Shown here piece by piece: positions 35,378 through 45,238 of a stretch of DNA of 64,000 nt (position 1 is its first letter; each line of letters starts with the position of its first letter). Origin of the DNA: Lachnospiraceae bacterium (GTDB lineage: Bacteria > Bacillota > Clostridia > Lachnospirales > Lachnospiraceae); assembly GCA_024691425.1 (NCBI GenBank), contig JAILNQ010000019.1:1-64000 (forward strand), given 5' to 3'. The notes below the pieces were generated by a model. The model was not told the DNA's origin and did not search any database. It saw only the letters and a list, made by a program, of their open reading frames with translations. The position numbers and the translations under genes are program-made.

Positions 35378-37471
35378 TCATTCTGCCGCTTCGTCAGTCA
35401 GCTGGCTTGCTCTTGCGGCAACTTCCTTCTCCTGAACATCCGCAGGACACTGCTCGTAACGTACAAACTCGTATTCATATACGCCGCGTCCGCCGGTCAT
35501 CGAACGGAGAACTGTGCAGTAGCCGTAAAGTCCTGTCATAGGTATCTCGGCCTCAACAACCTGCTTTCCGCCGCCGATAGGATTCATTCCGAGAACCCTT
35601 CCGCGCCTCTTATTGAGATCGCCCATTACATCACCCGTGTACTGATCGGGAACTGTAACCTTAAGGGAAGCTATAGGCTCAAGAAGTACAGGACCTGCAT
35701 CCATGAAGCCCTTCTTGAAGGCCATGATAGTAGCCATCTTGAATGCCTGCTCCGAAGAGTCAACCGGATGATAAGATCCATCATAGAGAACAGCCTTTAC
35801 GCCGACAACGGGATATGCCGCCATAGGTCCCTTCTGAACTGATTCTGCAAGTCCTTTTTCTACTGCAGGGAAATAGTTCTTAGGAACAGCACCGCCGACG
35901 ACTACCTGCTCGAACTCGAACGCCTTGTCCATCTCTCCGAGAGGTTCGAACCTCATCTTTACATGTCCGTACTGTCCGTGTCCGCCGGACTGCTTCTTGT
36001 ACTTTCCTTCAACGTCAGAATTCTTCCTGATCGTCTCTCTGTATGCAACCTTAGGCTCTTCAAGCTCTATCTCGACCTTGTATACGTTCGCAAGACGGCT
36101 TGCTACTATCTCTATAGCCTGATCGCCGAGTGCATAAATAAGTGTCTGCCTGTTCTCTGCATCATTTACGTTCTTAACGGTCTGGTCTTCTTCCATGATC
36201 TTTGCAAGAGCAGATGAAACCTTATCGATATCACCTTTGTTCTTAGCTTTGTATCTCATGTATGTATAAGGCTTGCTGATCTCAGTCTTAGGATACTGCA
36301 CAGGTGTAGCCTTCGTTGATAGCGTATCGCCTGTCTTAACGCTCGTAAGCTTAGCAAGAGCTCCGATATCACCCGCCTGAAGCTCAGGAACCTCAATTGG
36401 CTTATTTCCGCGGAGCAGATAGAGCTTTCCGATCCTCTCCTCAGAGTTCTTGTCCGCATTGAACAGCGTGTCGTCTGACTTGAGAACGCCTGAGCAGACT
36501 TTGATGAGCGAATACTTACCGATGAACGGATCTACTATAGTCTTCCATACGTATGCCGACTTAGGCTTAGAGAAATCATAATTAGCCTCGAAGATCTCGC
36601 CGGTCTTCTGGTTGATTCCGTTGAGCTGTCTCTGGTCAGGGCTCTTGAAGTACTTGATGATGTCATCCATGAGCGTATAGACGCCGCGGCACTGTATTCC
36701 TGAACCCATCGTTACAGGAACTATCGTACCGTCATTTATGTTCGCATAAAGGGCTGAACGGATCTCAGCATCAGAGAATGTCTCGCCTGCGAAATATCTT
36801 TCCATGAAATCTTCGCTCGTCTCTGCAACTGCTTCCATAAGGGACTCTTTATAGCCTTCAAGATCAGCCTTGCATGCATCAGGAACATCACATTCGTCAG
36901 CCTTGCCGGCATCTGTCCATCTGAAGCCCTTCTCGCTTACTACGTTAACGTATCCGACGAGCTTCTCGTTCTCACGTATAGGCAGATGGAAAGGAGCGAT
37001 CTTCTTTCCGTACATACCCTCAAGATCATCAACTATCTTCTTGAAGTTCGCATTGTCAACGTCCATATCCGTTACGAAGAAAATCCTAGGAAGCTTATAT
37101 TTCTCGCAGATCTCCCAGGCCTTCTCAGTTCCGACTTCTACTCCGGCCTTTCCTGATACGACTATGATCGCGCCTGCAGCTGCTCCGACTGCCTCTTCAA
37201 CTTCGCCTACAAAATCGAAATAGCCGGGAGTGTCGAGCACGTTGACCTTGCAGTCATCCCATTCGATCGGGATAACGCTCGTGCCGATCGAGAAATGACG
37301 CTTCTGCTCTTCCTTATCGTAATCGCTTATCGTATTACCGTCATCGGTCTTACCCATTCTCGTGGTAATTCCCGCCAAAAAGGCCATAGCCTCCGTCAAT
37401 GTTGTCTTTCCGCATCCGCCATGTCCTAGAATAACGACATTACGTATCTTATTGCTTGGGTATACCTTCAT
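35378..37471 (-). CDS. Elongation factor G-like GTPase (EF-G2 type)
   Basis: 697 residues from ATG 37471 after GGAGGAG; an upstream in-frame start lacks an RBS. EF-G domain order is intact (G domain, domains II-V), but it is a paralog: the switch II motif is DTPGY (80-84) where EF-G has DTPGH, and the guanine-specificity motif NKxD is TDMD (134-137). The P-loop GHGGCGKT (16-23) is intact. A role in translation or a ribosome-associated stress function is likely, but GTP hydrolysis and specificity may differ. The main fusA is not in the window. Confidence 0.88.
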   Translation of the reverse strand: MKVYPSNKIRNVVILGHGGCGKTTLTEAMAFLAGITTRMGKTDDGNTISDYDKEEQKRHFSIGTSVIPIEWDDCKVNVLDTPGYFDFVGEVEEAVGAAAGAIIVVSGKAGVEVGTEKAWEICEKYKLPRIFFVTDMDVDNANFKKIVDDLEGMYGKKIAPFHLPIRENEKLVGYVNVVSEKGFRWTDAGKADECDVPDACKADLEGYKESLMEAVAETSEDFMERYFAGETFSDAEIRSALYANINDGTIVPVTMGSGIQCRGVYTLMDDIIKYFKSPDQRQLNGINQKTGEIFEANYDFSKPKSAYVWKTIVDPFIGKYSLIKVCSGVLKSDDTLFNADKNSEERIGKLYLLRGNKPIEVPELQAGDIGALAKLTSVKTGDTLSTKATPVQYPKTEISKPYTYMRYKAKNKGDIDKVSSALAKIMEEDQTVKNVNDAENRQTLIYALGDQAIEIVASRLANVYKVEIELEEPKVAYRETIRKNSDVEGKYKKQSGGHGQYGHVKMRFEPLGEMDKAFEFEQVVVGGAVPKNYFPAVEKGLAESVQKGPMAAYPVVGVKAVLYDGSYHPVDSSEQAFKMATIMAFKKGFMDAGPVLLEPIASLKVTVPDQYTGDVMGDLNKRRGRVLGMNPIGGGKQVVEAEIPMTGLYGYCTVLRSMTGGRGVYEYEFVRYEQCPADVQEKEVAARASQLTDEAAE

Positions 37472-37521
37472 ATGTAACTCCTCCGAAAAATGATTATTCG
37501 GCGCACGCACGCCTAGGTAAC

Positions 37522-37550
37522 ATTATAAAAAAATACGGATTTGTTTGCAA
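37522..37550 (-). promoter_or_regulatory. Promoter of the EF-G-like gene
   Basis: Minus-strand TTGCAA (37545-37550), 17-base spacer and TATAAT (37522-37527). The -35 and spacer coincide with the right arm and U-tract of the gpmI terminator. Confidence 0.7.
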
Positions 37551-37583
37551 GCAGATTATGCAATATTCACAAACAAATCCGTA
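37534..37583 (-). terminator. gpmI terminator
   Basis: Arms 37534-37547 and 37570-37583 form a perfect 14-bp stem with a 22-base loop, followed by TTTTTTT on the minus strand, 27 bases after the gpmI stop. Confidence 0.88.
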
Positions 37584-37609
37584 CTTATGTTTATATGAGC
37601 TATCACGTT

Positions 37610-39151
37610 CTATTTCTTGATGAGCAGTGATTTCCCGGTCATCTCACGAGGCTGAGGAATTCCCATGCACTCAAGAAGCGTCGGTACTATGTCGGCAAGA
37701 CATCCGCCCTCGCGGAGCGTATAGTCCTTGTCATAATTGACGAGTATGAACGGAACCGGGTTGGTCGTGTGGGCCGTATAAGGCTCTTTGCTGTCAGGAT
37801 CGATCATTACTTCGGCATTTCCATGATCCGCGCACACGAAAAGGAGTCCATCGACTTCCTTTACTGCCTCGTATGCCATTCCTACGCATTCGTCAACAGC
37901 TTCTATCGCTTTTACCGCGGCAGGAAGAACGCCTGTATGCCCTACCATGTCCGGATTGGCGAAATTGATTATGATCACATCGTATTTGTCAGACTTTATT
38001 GCCTTAACGAGATTATCGCAGACTTCATATGCGCTCATCTCAGGCTTTAAGTCATAAGTCGCGACCTTCGGTGATTTTACGAGTATTCTCGTCTCACCCT
38101 GGTTCGGCTCCTCAACGCCGCCGTTGAAGAAGAACGTTACATGAGCGTACTTCTCGGTTTCTGCTATCCTGGCCTGAGTCATTCCGAGGGATGCAAGGTA
38201 TTCTCCGAACGTGTTCGTGACCGCAACTTTCTCGAAAGCGACAAATTTGTTCTCGATGAGCGGATCGTAATCCGTGAAGCATACATACACGATGTCGAGC
38301 TTCTTCTCGCGCTTGAAAGATCTGAAATCGTCATCGCAGAACGCGTGCGTAATCTCTCTTGCCCTGTCAGGCCTGAAGTTGAAGAATATTATCGAATCGT
38401 CATCGTTTATAGTTCCGACCGGAACACCGCCGTTGACAATGACAGTAGGCTTTACGAACTCATCGGTCTCATCACGGTCATAAGATGCTGAAACAGCTTC
38501 TTCCGCATTGGCCGCCTTAAGTCCCTCACCTTTCGTGAGCGCAAGATAAGCCATCTTTACGCGGTCATAGTTATTATCCCTGTCCATCGCGTAATACCTT
38601 CCCGTAACGGAAGCTATCTCACCGATGCCGATCTGTCTCATCTGTCTCTGAAGGTCCCTTACGAAATCAAGACCTGATGTCGGAGGCGTGTCTCTTCCGT
38701 CAAGGAAGCAGTGTATATAGACTTTGCGCAGTTCATTGCGCTTCGCGAGCTCGAGCAGGCCATAGAGATGCGTTATATGGCTGTGCACGCCACCGTCGCT
38801 GAGAAGGCCGTAGATATGAAGCGATGAATCCTTCTCCTTGCAGTTGTTGATCGCGCGAAGAAGATTTTCGTTCCTGAAGAACTCTCCGTCTTCTATCTCC
38901 TTCGTGATCCTCGTAAGTTCCTGATAAACGATCCTGCCGGCGCCCATATTGAGGTGTCCGACCTCGGAATTTCCCATCTGTCCGTCGGGAAGTCCTACTG
39001 CCATACCGCTCGCAAGTCCCTTTACGCACGGATAGCCGCGCATGAGGGAGTCGATCACGGGTTTCTTCGCCAGACGGACCGCATTTCCCTCTGTCTCATC
39101 AGAAATGCCGAATCCATCCAGGATCATCAGTACCGTTGGTTTTTTACTCAT
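37610..39151 (-). CDS. gpmI: 2,3-bisphosphoglycerate-independent phosphoglycerate mutase
   Basis: 513 residues, family length. It interconverts 3- and 2-phosphoglycerate in glycolysis with two manganese ions. The alkaline-phosphatase-type core LDGFG (near 11), the nucleophile Ser in GNSEVGHLNMG (near 60), GRDTPPTSG and CADHGNAE (near 445) are present. The gene lies 12 bases after the PilZ gene and probably shares its promoter. Confidence 0.97.
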   Translation of the reverse strand: MSKKPTVLMILDGFGISDETEGNAVRLAKKPVIDSLMRGYPCVKGLASGMAVGLPDGQMGNSEVGHLNMGAGRIVYQELTRITKEIEDGEFFRNENLLRAINNCKEKDSSLHIYGLLSDGGVHSHITHLYGLLELAKRNELRKVYIHCFLDGRDTPPTSGLDFVRDLQRQMRQIGIGEIASVTGRYYAMDRDNNYDRVKMAYLALTKGEGLKAANAEEAVSASYDRDETDEFVKPTVIVNGGVPVGTINDDDSIIFFNFRPDRAREITHAFCDDDFRSFKREKKLDIVYVCFTDYDPLIENKFVAFEKVAVTNTFGEYLASLGMTQARIAETEKYAHVTFFFNGGVEEPNQGETRILVKSPKVATYDLKPEMSAYEVCDNLVKAIKSDKYDVIIINFANPDMVGHTGVLPAAVKAIEAVDECVGMAYEAVKEVDGLLFVCADHGNAEVMIDPDSKEPYTAHTTNPVPFILVNYDKDYTLREGGCLADIVPTLLECMGIPQPREMTGKSLLIKK

Positions 39152-39163
39152 CCTTCTGACTCC

Positions 39164-39511
39164 TTAAAAATCATTATTATTCGCGGCAGCGAAAAGCTCA
39201 TGTATGTTGAACTTCGATGTGTCATTCCCGGGCATGCCCACGAAATTGCCACCGTAAATATATACATCATCCTTGCTGTTATCAAATCTTACGATATTGA
39301 TAAGAGCATCTACTACATCCCCCGTCCAGATCTTGAGCTGAATCTTATATACCGAGTTCATCTCAAGAATCTCCTTGCATGAAAATCCTACGCCCGAGCC
39401 TGAAACATCGATAACGTTTATCGGAACGAGGCGGTTTTTCGAACCGTCAACTCTTTCCATAGCGATGGTTGCCTCAAGAACGAACCTTTTGCTTTTTCTT
39501 TTTTCCTGCAT
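39164..39511 (-). CDS. PilZ domain c-di-GMP-binding protein
   Basis: 115 residues, a single PilZ domain. The ligand motifs RKSKR (RxxxR, near 4-9) and DVSGSGVGF (D/NxSxxG, near 29-37) are intact, and a later GGNFVGM matches the family. It should bind c-di-GMP and act through a partner that is not evident. RBS GGAGAGG precedes ATG. It is followed by gpmI after 12 bases, which suggests co-transcription. Confidence 0.9.
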   Translation of the reverse strand: MQEKRKSKRFVLEATIAMERVDGSKNRLVPINVIDVSGSGVGFSCKEILEMNSVYKIQLKIWTGDVVDALINIVRFDNSKDDVYIYGGNFVGMPGNDTSKFNIHELFAAANNNDF

Positions 39512-39554
39512 AGATACCTCTCCTTACATGTTAAAGCTTTGAAATACCCCAAAT

Positions 39555-39583
39555 ATCATAGTACAAAAATCGCTTAAAAACAA
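39555..39583 (-). promoter_or_regulatory. Promoter of the PilZ-gpmI unit
   Basis: Minus-strand TTGTTT (39578-39583), 17-base spacer and TATGAT (39555-39560), directly after the queA stop. This makes PilZ-gpmI a separate unit. Confidence 0.6.
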
Positions 39584-39584
39584 G

Positions 39585-40613
39585 TTATCTTTGAGGAAGT
39601 ATGAACATCGCATCCCCGAATGAGAAGAACCTGTACCTCTCTTTGATGGCTTCTTCATAGGCAGAGATGATATTATCTTTTCCGGCAAGAGCCGATACCA
39701 GCATGAGAAGCGTGCTCTCAGGAAGGTGGAAATTCGTGATAAGGCCGTCAAGAACCTTGAATCTGTATCCGGGATATATGAATATGTCCGTATCCGCGCT
39801 GCCTGCTATGACCTTTCCGGATTCATCGCATGCGCTCTCTATCGTACGGCAGCTCGTTGTTCCTACGCAGATGATACGTCCTTTTGCCGCTTTCGTGTCA
39901 TTTATCATGTCCGCCGACTCTTCCGGGATACAGTACCATTCGCTGTGCATGTGATGCTCGCTTATGTCCTCGCATTTTACCGGCCGGAAAGTCCCGAGTC
40001 CTACATGAAGCGTGACATTGCATATTCTGACGCCCATATCCTTTATGCGGATTAAAAGTTCGGGCGTAAAATGAAGCCCGGCCGTTGGAGCCGCGCAGCT
40101 TCCCTCATTCTTTGCATAGACAGTCTGATATCTGTCCTTATCTTTGAGTTTATGGGTGATGTAAGGCGGAAGCGGCATCTGTCCGAGTCTGTCGAGTATC
40201 TCCTCGAAAATCCCGTCATAGAAAAACTTTACAAGCCTGTTGCCGTCAGGCAGACATTCGATGATCTCACATGTAAGGAGCCCGTCCCCGAATGATACGC
40301 GCGCTCCTTCACGGAGCTTCTTTCCGGGCTTTACGAGAGTCTCCCATATACCGTCTTTCCTCTTCTTCAAGAGAAAAACCTCGGCGGCGGAACCGGTATC
40401 GCACTTGCTTCCGAGAAGGCGTGCAGGAATGACTTTCGTATCATTTATGACAAGGCAGTCACCTGGCATCAGGTAATCAGTCAGATCTGAAAATACCCGA
40501 TGCTCAATATTGCTGCCGTCAAGGACCATAAGCCTTGATGATGATCTGTCCGCTAGCGGATCCTGCGCGATGAGCTCTTTCGGCAGATCATAATAAAAAT
40601 CCGATGTCTTCAT
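39585..40613 (-). CDS. queA: tRNA preQ1-34 S-adenosylmethionine ribosyltransferase-isomerase
   Basis: 342 residues. QueA transfers and isomerises the ribosyl group of SAM onto preQ1 at tRNA position 34 to form epoxyqueuosine. The start [38 protein letters not shown] (near 170) and [18 protein letters not shown] (near 290) are diagnostic. It lies one base after pheT, at the end of the yihY-pheS-pheT-queA run. Confidence 0.96.
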   Translation of the reverse strand: MKTSDFYYDLPKELIAQDPLADRSSSRLMVLDGSNIEHRVFSDLTDYLMPGDCLVINDTKVIPARLLGSKCDTGSAAEVFLLKKRKDGIWETLVKPGKKLREGARVSFGDGLLTCEIIECLPDGNRLVKFFYDGIFEEILDRLGQMPLPPYITHKLKDKDRYQTVYAKNEGSCAAPTAGLHFTPELLIRIKDMGVRICNVTLHVGLGTFRPVKCEDISEHHMHSEWYCIPEESADMINDTKAAKGRIICVGTTSCRTIESACDESGKVIAGSADTDIFIYPGYRFKVLDGLITNFHLPESTLLMLVSALAGKDNIISAYEEAIKERYRFFSFGDAMFILPQR

Positions 40614-40614
40614 G

Positions 40615-42981
40615 CTAAACCCTTAGCGCAACTCCGAGCTTTCCGAGCTTTTCGATGATAACGTCGATCCTCTTCTGGACTTCTTCACCTGTGAGAGTCC
40701 TGTCATCAAGAACGAATGAGAATCTTATCGTTATGCTCTTAGTGCTTGCTGAATCATAAATATCTATTACGCTGACGCCTGAAAGCTCAGGATTATCGTC
40801 TTTTTGCCAGCAATCTGCCATCTCCTCGAACCTGACTCCGTCAGGAACGACGAGTGAAAGGTCATAGTCGACCGCAGGGAATCTTGAAGGCTCAGCAAAT
40901 CCGAGCTCACCTGATGCTATCTCATCAAAAACATCCATGTCGATCTCGATGCAGACTGCAACGCAGTTCTTCGCGATCTTCTTGAGTGTTGAAGGATGAA
41001 GCGTATTAAGCACGCCGAAATCTTTTCCGTCGACAGACAGGCTTGCCGTGTTCTTCGGATGTTGCCAGTCATGGTCTGTCTCGCATTTCGTATATCTGAC
41101 GCTCTTATGCTTAAGTTCAGATACTATGGTGTTGACTATGTCAACGCCCAGCATATAAAGGGATTTCTCGCTTTTCTCCTTGCTGTAGAGCACTATGCCG
41201 AGCATCCTTCTCTCGTCAGCAGTTCCGTCGCTCTTTTCGCCGTATACGCACCTTCCTATCTCGAAGATTCCGAATGAATCCGAAAAGCTCCTGTTCTCAT
41301 ATACGAAAGGAAGGAGGCACTGCATCATGGAAGTGCGGAGTATTCCGGTCTCCTTCTCTTCTGATGCGCCGAGGAGCTTGACGTTATTTTCGGGCGAAAG
41401 ACCGAGGTTCTTAAGATCATCAGGATCGCACCATATTCTCGAGTGAACCTCATGAAGAGCATATCTCTTTACAAGGCAGTCCTTTATGCTGTTCTCGTTC
41501 GTCTTAAGAAGCGTTCTCCTTGCGGGAAGAAGCGGTTCATAAGTCGTCTTTATCTCAAAGTTGTCATAGCCGTATATTCTCGTGATCTCTTCGACGATAT
41601 CAGCCTGCATGCTGACATCCTTCGTCGCACGGAATGACGGAACTTTTATAGTAAATTCATCGCCGGACCTTTCGATGCCGAAGCCGAGGCTTATGAGCGT
41701 TTCTTCGATCCTGTCGCTTGAAATGTCGATTCCCGTATACCTGTCGAGGAACTTCTTTGTAAACGGTACAGTTATCTCGGGATACTTCTTCACATATACA
41801 TCTGTGATCCCTGTAACGAACCTGATCCCGTCATCTGAATCATGCAGAAGCTTCATAAAACGTTTTGCGGCAGTCATTGTCATTTCAGGATCGAGCGTCT
41901 TCTCGTATCTTGCGGATGCATCAGTACGAAGCGCCATGCGGCTTGCGCTCTTTCTTACGCATACGCCGTCGAAGTTAGCCGACTCGAGAACGAGCGTATC
42001 TGTATCGTCGACGATCTCGCTGTCAAGTCCGCCCATGATACCGGCGATAGCAACCGGCTCTTTATCATCATAGATCATGAGCGTATCAGTTGTTATCTCT
42101 CTTTCGTTTCCGTCGAGTGTAGTGAACGTGAACGGCTTATCAGGCGTATCTATGACAATTCTGCTTATCTTCTTTCCGTCGAAAGCATGCATGGGCTGTC
42201 CGAGCTCGAGCATGATATAGTTCGTTATATCAGCGAGCAGATTGATCGCACGTGATCCGCAGTAATAAAGCCTTATCTGCATTTCCATCGGGCTGACATG
42301 CTTCGTAATGTTCTCTATGCGGACCGATGTATAGCGGAAACACAGATCGGACTTCGCGATGGTTACATCGACCTTAGCATCACCCGTATAAGGATTCTCC
42401 ATTACCTGAAGCTCTTTTAACGGATTGCCTGTAAGTGCCGCGAACTCTCTTGCTATGCCGTAATGTCCCCAGAGGTCAGGCCTGTTTGTGAGCGATTTGT
42501 TGTCAACTTCGAATATGACATCATCTATCGGGAAGATATCCTTGATATCCGTTCCGTTTTTAAGCGATGCATCAAGTTCCATGATACCGGAATGGTCGTC
42601 GCTTATGCCGAGCTCTTTTGCCGAGCAGCACATGCCGTATGACATGACGCCGCGAAGCTTGGCAGGCTTTATCTCCATACCGCACACACTGCCGCCCGTC
42701 TTCGCGAAAGCAGTCTTTATGCCTACCCTTGCATTAGGCGCTCCGCATACGACATCGAACACTTCAGACCCGGCATCAACTTTCAGAACGTGAAGATGAT
42801 CCGAATCGGGATGATTTTCACATGATGTGATCTCGCCGACAACAACTGACTGTACGTCCTTTCCTTTATATTCGATGCCTTCTACCTCGGCAGTCGAAAG
42901 CGTGAACCTGTGGATGAGCTGCTCTATGTCACACCCGTCAAGATCCACGAAATCTTTAATCCAATTCATTGAAACAAACAT
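40615..42981 (-). CDS. pheT: Phenylalanine-tRNA ligase beta subunit
   Basis: 788 residues. It has an N-terminal tRNA-binding (EMAP-like) domain with the [17 protein letters not shown] region near 52, B3/B4 editing, B5 domains, a catalytically inactive synthetase core, and a C-terminal ferredoxin-type anticodon-binding domain ([20 protein letters not shown]). It forms an alpha2-beta2 enzyme with PheS encoded 25 bases upstream. Confidence 0.97.
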   Translation of the reverse strand: MFVSMNWIKDFVDLDGCDIEQLIHRFTLSTAEVEGIEYKGKDVQSVVVGEITSCENHPDSDHLHVLKVDAGSEVFDVVCGAPNARVGIKTAFAKTGGSVCGMEIKPAKLRGVMSYGMCCSAKELGISDDHSGIMELDASLKNGTDIKDIFPIDDVIFEVDNKSLTNRPDLWGHYGIAREFAALTGNPLKELQVMENPYTGDAKVDVTIAKSDLCFRYTSVRIENITKHVSPMEMQIRLYYCGSRAINLLADITNYIMLELGQPMHAFDGKKISRIVIDTPDKPFTFTTLDGNEREITTDTLMIYDDKEPVAIAGIMGGLDSEIVDDTDTLVLESANFDGVCVRKSASRMALRTDASARYEKTLDPEMTMTAAKRFMKLLHDSDDGIRFVTGITDVYVKKYPEITVPFTKKFLDRYTGIDISSDRIEETLISLGFGIERSGDEFTIKVPSFRATKDVSMQADIVEEITRIYGYDNFEIKTTYEPLLPARRTLLKTNENSIKDCLVKRYALHEVHSRIWCDPDDLKNLGLSPENNVKLLGASEEKETGILRTSMMQCLLPFVYENRSFSDSFGIFEIGRCVYGEKSDGTADERRMLGIVLYSKEKSEKSLYMLGVDIVNTIVSELKHKSVRYTKCETDHDWQHPKNTASLSVDGKDFGVLNTLHPSTLKKIAKNCVAVCIEIDMDVFDEIASGELGFAEPSRFPAVDYDLSLVVPDGVRFEEMADCWQKDDNPELSGVSVIDIYDSASTKSITIRFSFVLDDRTLTGEEVQKRIDVIIEKLGKLGVALRV

Positions 42982-43006
42982 TATGACTTCCTCCTATAGA
43001 TGCGGA

Positions 43007-44071
43007 TCATCTGCTGACGAACTGTGAGAGTGCCCGCAGATCGCCTTCGTTGAATGTACGTATGTCCTTAACGCCGTATTTCATCATGGCAAGCCTCGTA
43101 AGACCGAGACCAAATGCGAATCCCGTGTATTCATAAGGATCCTCTTCACTGTTGATCCCGCCGTACTTGAGTACGTTCGGATGGATCATGCCGCACGGGC
43201 AGAGCTCAAGCCATCCTGAATTCTTGCAGGAAGGACATCCTTTTCCGCCGCAGATGCTGCACTGTATGTCTAGCTCGAAGCCGGGTTCGACAAAGGGGAA
43301 GAATCCGGGACGGAGCCTTACCGTCACATCCCTTTCGAAAACCTCCGAGAGCATCGTCTTCATGAAATATATAAGGTTTGAGATCGAAATATCCTTGTCG
43401 ATCATTATTCCTTCCATCTGGAAGAATGTGTTCTCATGGCACGCATCTATCGCCTCGTTCCTGAAGCATCTTCCGGGGAAGACGGCTCTTATAGGCCGGC
43501 CGTTCTCCTTTAAAAGCTTTCCGTATTTATGCATGATCGAATTCTGGGCTGCGGAAGTATGGCTCTTAAGAAGCTGGTTTCTGGTCGAAAGGTAATATGT
43601 ATCCTGCATGTCTCTGGCCGGATGGAACTTAGGGATGTTGAGCGCCTCAAAGCAGTGATAATCATCGACTATCTCGCTGTAGTCCTCCACATCAAATCCC
43701 ATGGACCCGAAAATATCCTCAAGCTCGCGCTGAACGAGCGTTATAGGATGATAAGATCCTTTCTTTATGTTCTCGGGAAGCGATTCGTCGTAGCTTTCGG
43801 CAGAATTTATCAGGCACTCCTCTTCAAGCTTTTTCATCTCCTCGAGTTTCTGATCGAAACGGGCGGACACTTCCTGCTTGAACGAATTGATGAGCTGTCC
43901 TGCTTCCTTCTTCTGCTCATTCGGTATCTTCGCAAGCTCCTGCATGAGCAGAGAGACCTGCCCCTTCTTGCTCAGGAAGGAAAGCCTGAGTTCCTCGAGC
44001 GACTGCTTGTCCGTAACCTTTGAAAGCTCGCTTGCGAACCTTTCCTTGAGTTCATTGATCCGTTGTTTCAT
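43007..44071 (-). CDS. pheS: Phenylalanine-tRNA ligase alpha subunit
   Basis: 354 residues. An N-terminal coiled coil (about 1-85) precedes the class II catalytic core: HPITLVQRELEDIFGSMGF, the phenylalanine/ATP region FRNEAIDACHENTFFQMEG, and motif 3 AFGLGLTRLAMMKYG. The CSICGGKGCPSCKNSGW stretch is the Cys-rich insertion seen in many bacterial PheS. It overlaps the yihY stop by 20 bases, so it depends on the upstream transcript. No T-box was found. Confidence 0.97.
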   Translation of the reverse strand: MKQRINELKERFASELSKVTDKQSLEELRLSFLSKKGQVSLLMQELAKIPNEQKKEAGQLINSFKQEVSARFDQKLEEMKKLEEECLINSAESYDESLPENIKKGSYHPITLVQRELEDIFGSMGFDVEDYSEIVDDYHCFEALNIPKFHPARDMQDTYYLSTRNQLLKSHTSAAQNSIMHKYGKLLKENGRPIRAVFPGRCFRNEAIDACHENTFFQMEGIMIDKDISISNLIYFMKTMLSEVFERDVTVRLRPGFFPFVEPGFELDIQCSICGGKGCPSCKNSGWLELCPCGMIHPNVLKYGGINSEEDPYEYTGFAFGLGLTRLAMMKYGVKDIRTFNEGDLRALSQFVSR

Positions 44072-44894
44072 TTTTCAAACCTTTCCTGGAAGATATGGCC
44101 TCGTTGACCATCGCTCCCATAAACATTATATACATACCGCCATAAAGCCATATCCCTATCACAAGGATCACGGCGAAACCGCCGTACATGCTGTATCCTT
44201 TGAACGTCGAAAGATAAAACGAGAATATCTTTGTAAATCCTATCCAGATAGCGCTCGATAGCGCCGCTCCGATAATCTGCGTTCTCAACCTGATCTTCTT
44301 TGCCGGCAGCACGCAGAACAGAAAAAGGAACAGCAGAAAGAGCACGCAGAACATTATGACGTTCCTTACCGATATGATGCTCACTATTTCATCAGGGATA
44401 ACAACATGCCTGGTCACGATCGAGATTATCCCGTTTCCGAAAACAGATATGATGAGCATCAGCACCATAGCCATCATAAGGGAAACCGTACAGATCGCGC
44501 TCCTTACCCTTAAATATACATTGCTCTTCTCGCCTGATAGACCGTGTATCTCATTAAGCCCTTTCGTGATCCCGAAAACTCCCTTTGCAGAAGCCCAGAC
44601 AGTCGCAATTACCGATATCGAAAGTATTCCGATGCCGCGGTTGTAAAGCTCATCGATTATAAACACAATGATCTCATTGAGATCTATCGGAAGTACGGTG
44701 TCAATGAAATCGAGAAGATCCTGTTTCGAAAAAGGCAGATACTTTATGAGGGAAAGCATGATCAGCGTGAACGGGATGAATGACATGAAGATATAGAATG
44801 CTGCACATGCGCTGTAAATATCTATTCTCTTATCAGCTGCGTCAGTAAAAAAATCCCTGACCTTATGATACAGTTTGATTATACGTTCGTTCAT
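44052..44894 (-). CDS. YihY/UPF0761 family membrane protein
   Basis: 280 residues with six membrane helices. Family features are YSACAAFYIFMSFIPF (near 28-43), WASAKGVFGITKGLNEIH (near 103-120) and GIWLYGGMYIMFMGAMVNE at the end. Function is not established (old annotations as ribonuclease BN are wrong). It is the first gene of the pheST-queA operon. Confidence 0.92.
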   Translation of the reverse strand: MNERIIKLYHKVRDFFTDAADKRIDIYSACAAFYIFMSFIPFTLIMLSLIKYLPFSKQDLLDFIDTVLPIDLNEIIVFIIDELYNRGIGILSISVIATVWASAKGVFGITKGLNEIHGLSGEKSNVYLRVRSAICTVSLMMAMVLMLIISVFGNGIISIVTRHVVIPDEIVSIISVRNVIMFCVLFLLFLFLFCVLPAKKIRLRTQIIGAALSSAIWIGFTKIFSFYLSTFKGYSMYGGFAVILVIGIWLYGGMYIMFMGAMVNEAISSRKGLKNETTDQ

Positions 44895-44922
44895 GCCCTG
44901 CCCTTAACTTTTCAACTAATGA

Positions 44923-44950
44923 ATTTTAGCATAAATACGGAAAAAATCAA
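44923..44950 (-). promoter_or_regulatory. Promoter of yihY-pheST-queA
   Basis: Minus-strand TTGATT (44945-44950), 16-base spacer and TAAAAT (44923-44928), right after the 6S RNA terminator. Confidence 0.6.
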
Positions 44951-44958
44951 ACAAAAAA

Positions 44959-44981
44959 GATTCTATAGAAACTATAGAATC
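44959..44981 (-). terminator. Terminator of the 6S RNA
   Basis: A perfect 10-bp stem (44959-44968 with 44972-44981), AAA loop, and TTTTTT on the minus strand. Confidence 0.9.
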
Positions 44982-44984
44982 CAT

Positions 44985-45165
44985 TGCCCCCGAAATGCCG
45001 ATTCCTGTATTTTGACTCCTAGCGTAATGCCAGGTGGGTAACCGCAACCGTATCTTCTGCCTTCCACCGAAAAGTTTGAGGCCTGACATCCGATCGGCGA
45101 TATAGGAATCCCGTTTAAAGTGATGTAGGTTCAAAATTACAAGAATTGACCGAACATTTCAGGTT
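44985..45165 (-). ncRNA. ssrS: 6S RNA (SsrS-type regulator of RNA polymerase)
   Basis: An unannotated, non-coding stretch of about 180 bases between a perfect promoter and a terminator. Its ends pair as in 6S RNA: CCTGAAATG (45155-45163) with CATTTCGGG (44989-44997), and the 5' side reads AAATGTTCGGTCA and the 3' side GGCATTTCGGGGG, like the conserved closing stem of 6S. Internal helices include GGGATTCCT with AGGAATC and GGTGG with CCCACC around a large central bubble region. 6S RNA mimics an open promoter and binds the housekeeping RNA polymerase. The assignment rests on pattern recognition; a covariance search would settle it. Exact ends are estimates. Confidence 0.75.
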
Positions 45166-45171
45166 AATTAG

Positions 45172-45200
45172 ATTATAACGGAAAACGTCTTAATTTACAA
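45172..45200 (-). promoter_or_regulatory. Promoter of the 6S RNA
   Basis: Minus-strand TTGTAA (45195-45200), 17-base spacer and TATAAT (45172-45177). Predicted 5' end near 45165. Confidence 0.8.
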
Positions 45201-45238
45201 GGAATAAAGCAAGATTTTTTACGATCGATTCATCATTT

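Noticed and set aside
38203-38216. Palindrome CGAACGTGTTCG as another LexA box
   Set aside because: The spacing between GAAC and GTTC is two bases in place of four and it lies in the middle of gpmI.
44985-45165. SRP RNA or tmRNA as the identity of the structured RNA
   Set aside because: The SRP domain IV motif (GGAAG close to AGCAG) and the tmRNA tRNA-like ends are missing; the closing stem fits 6S better.
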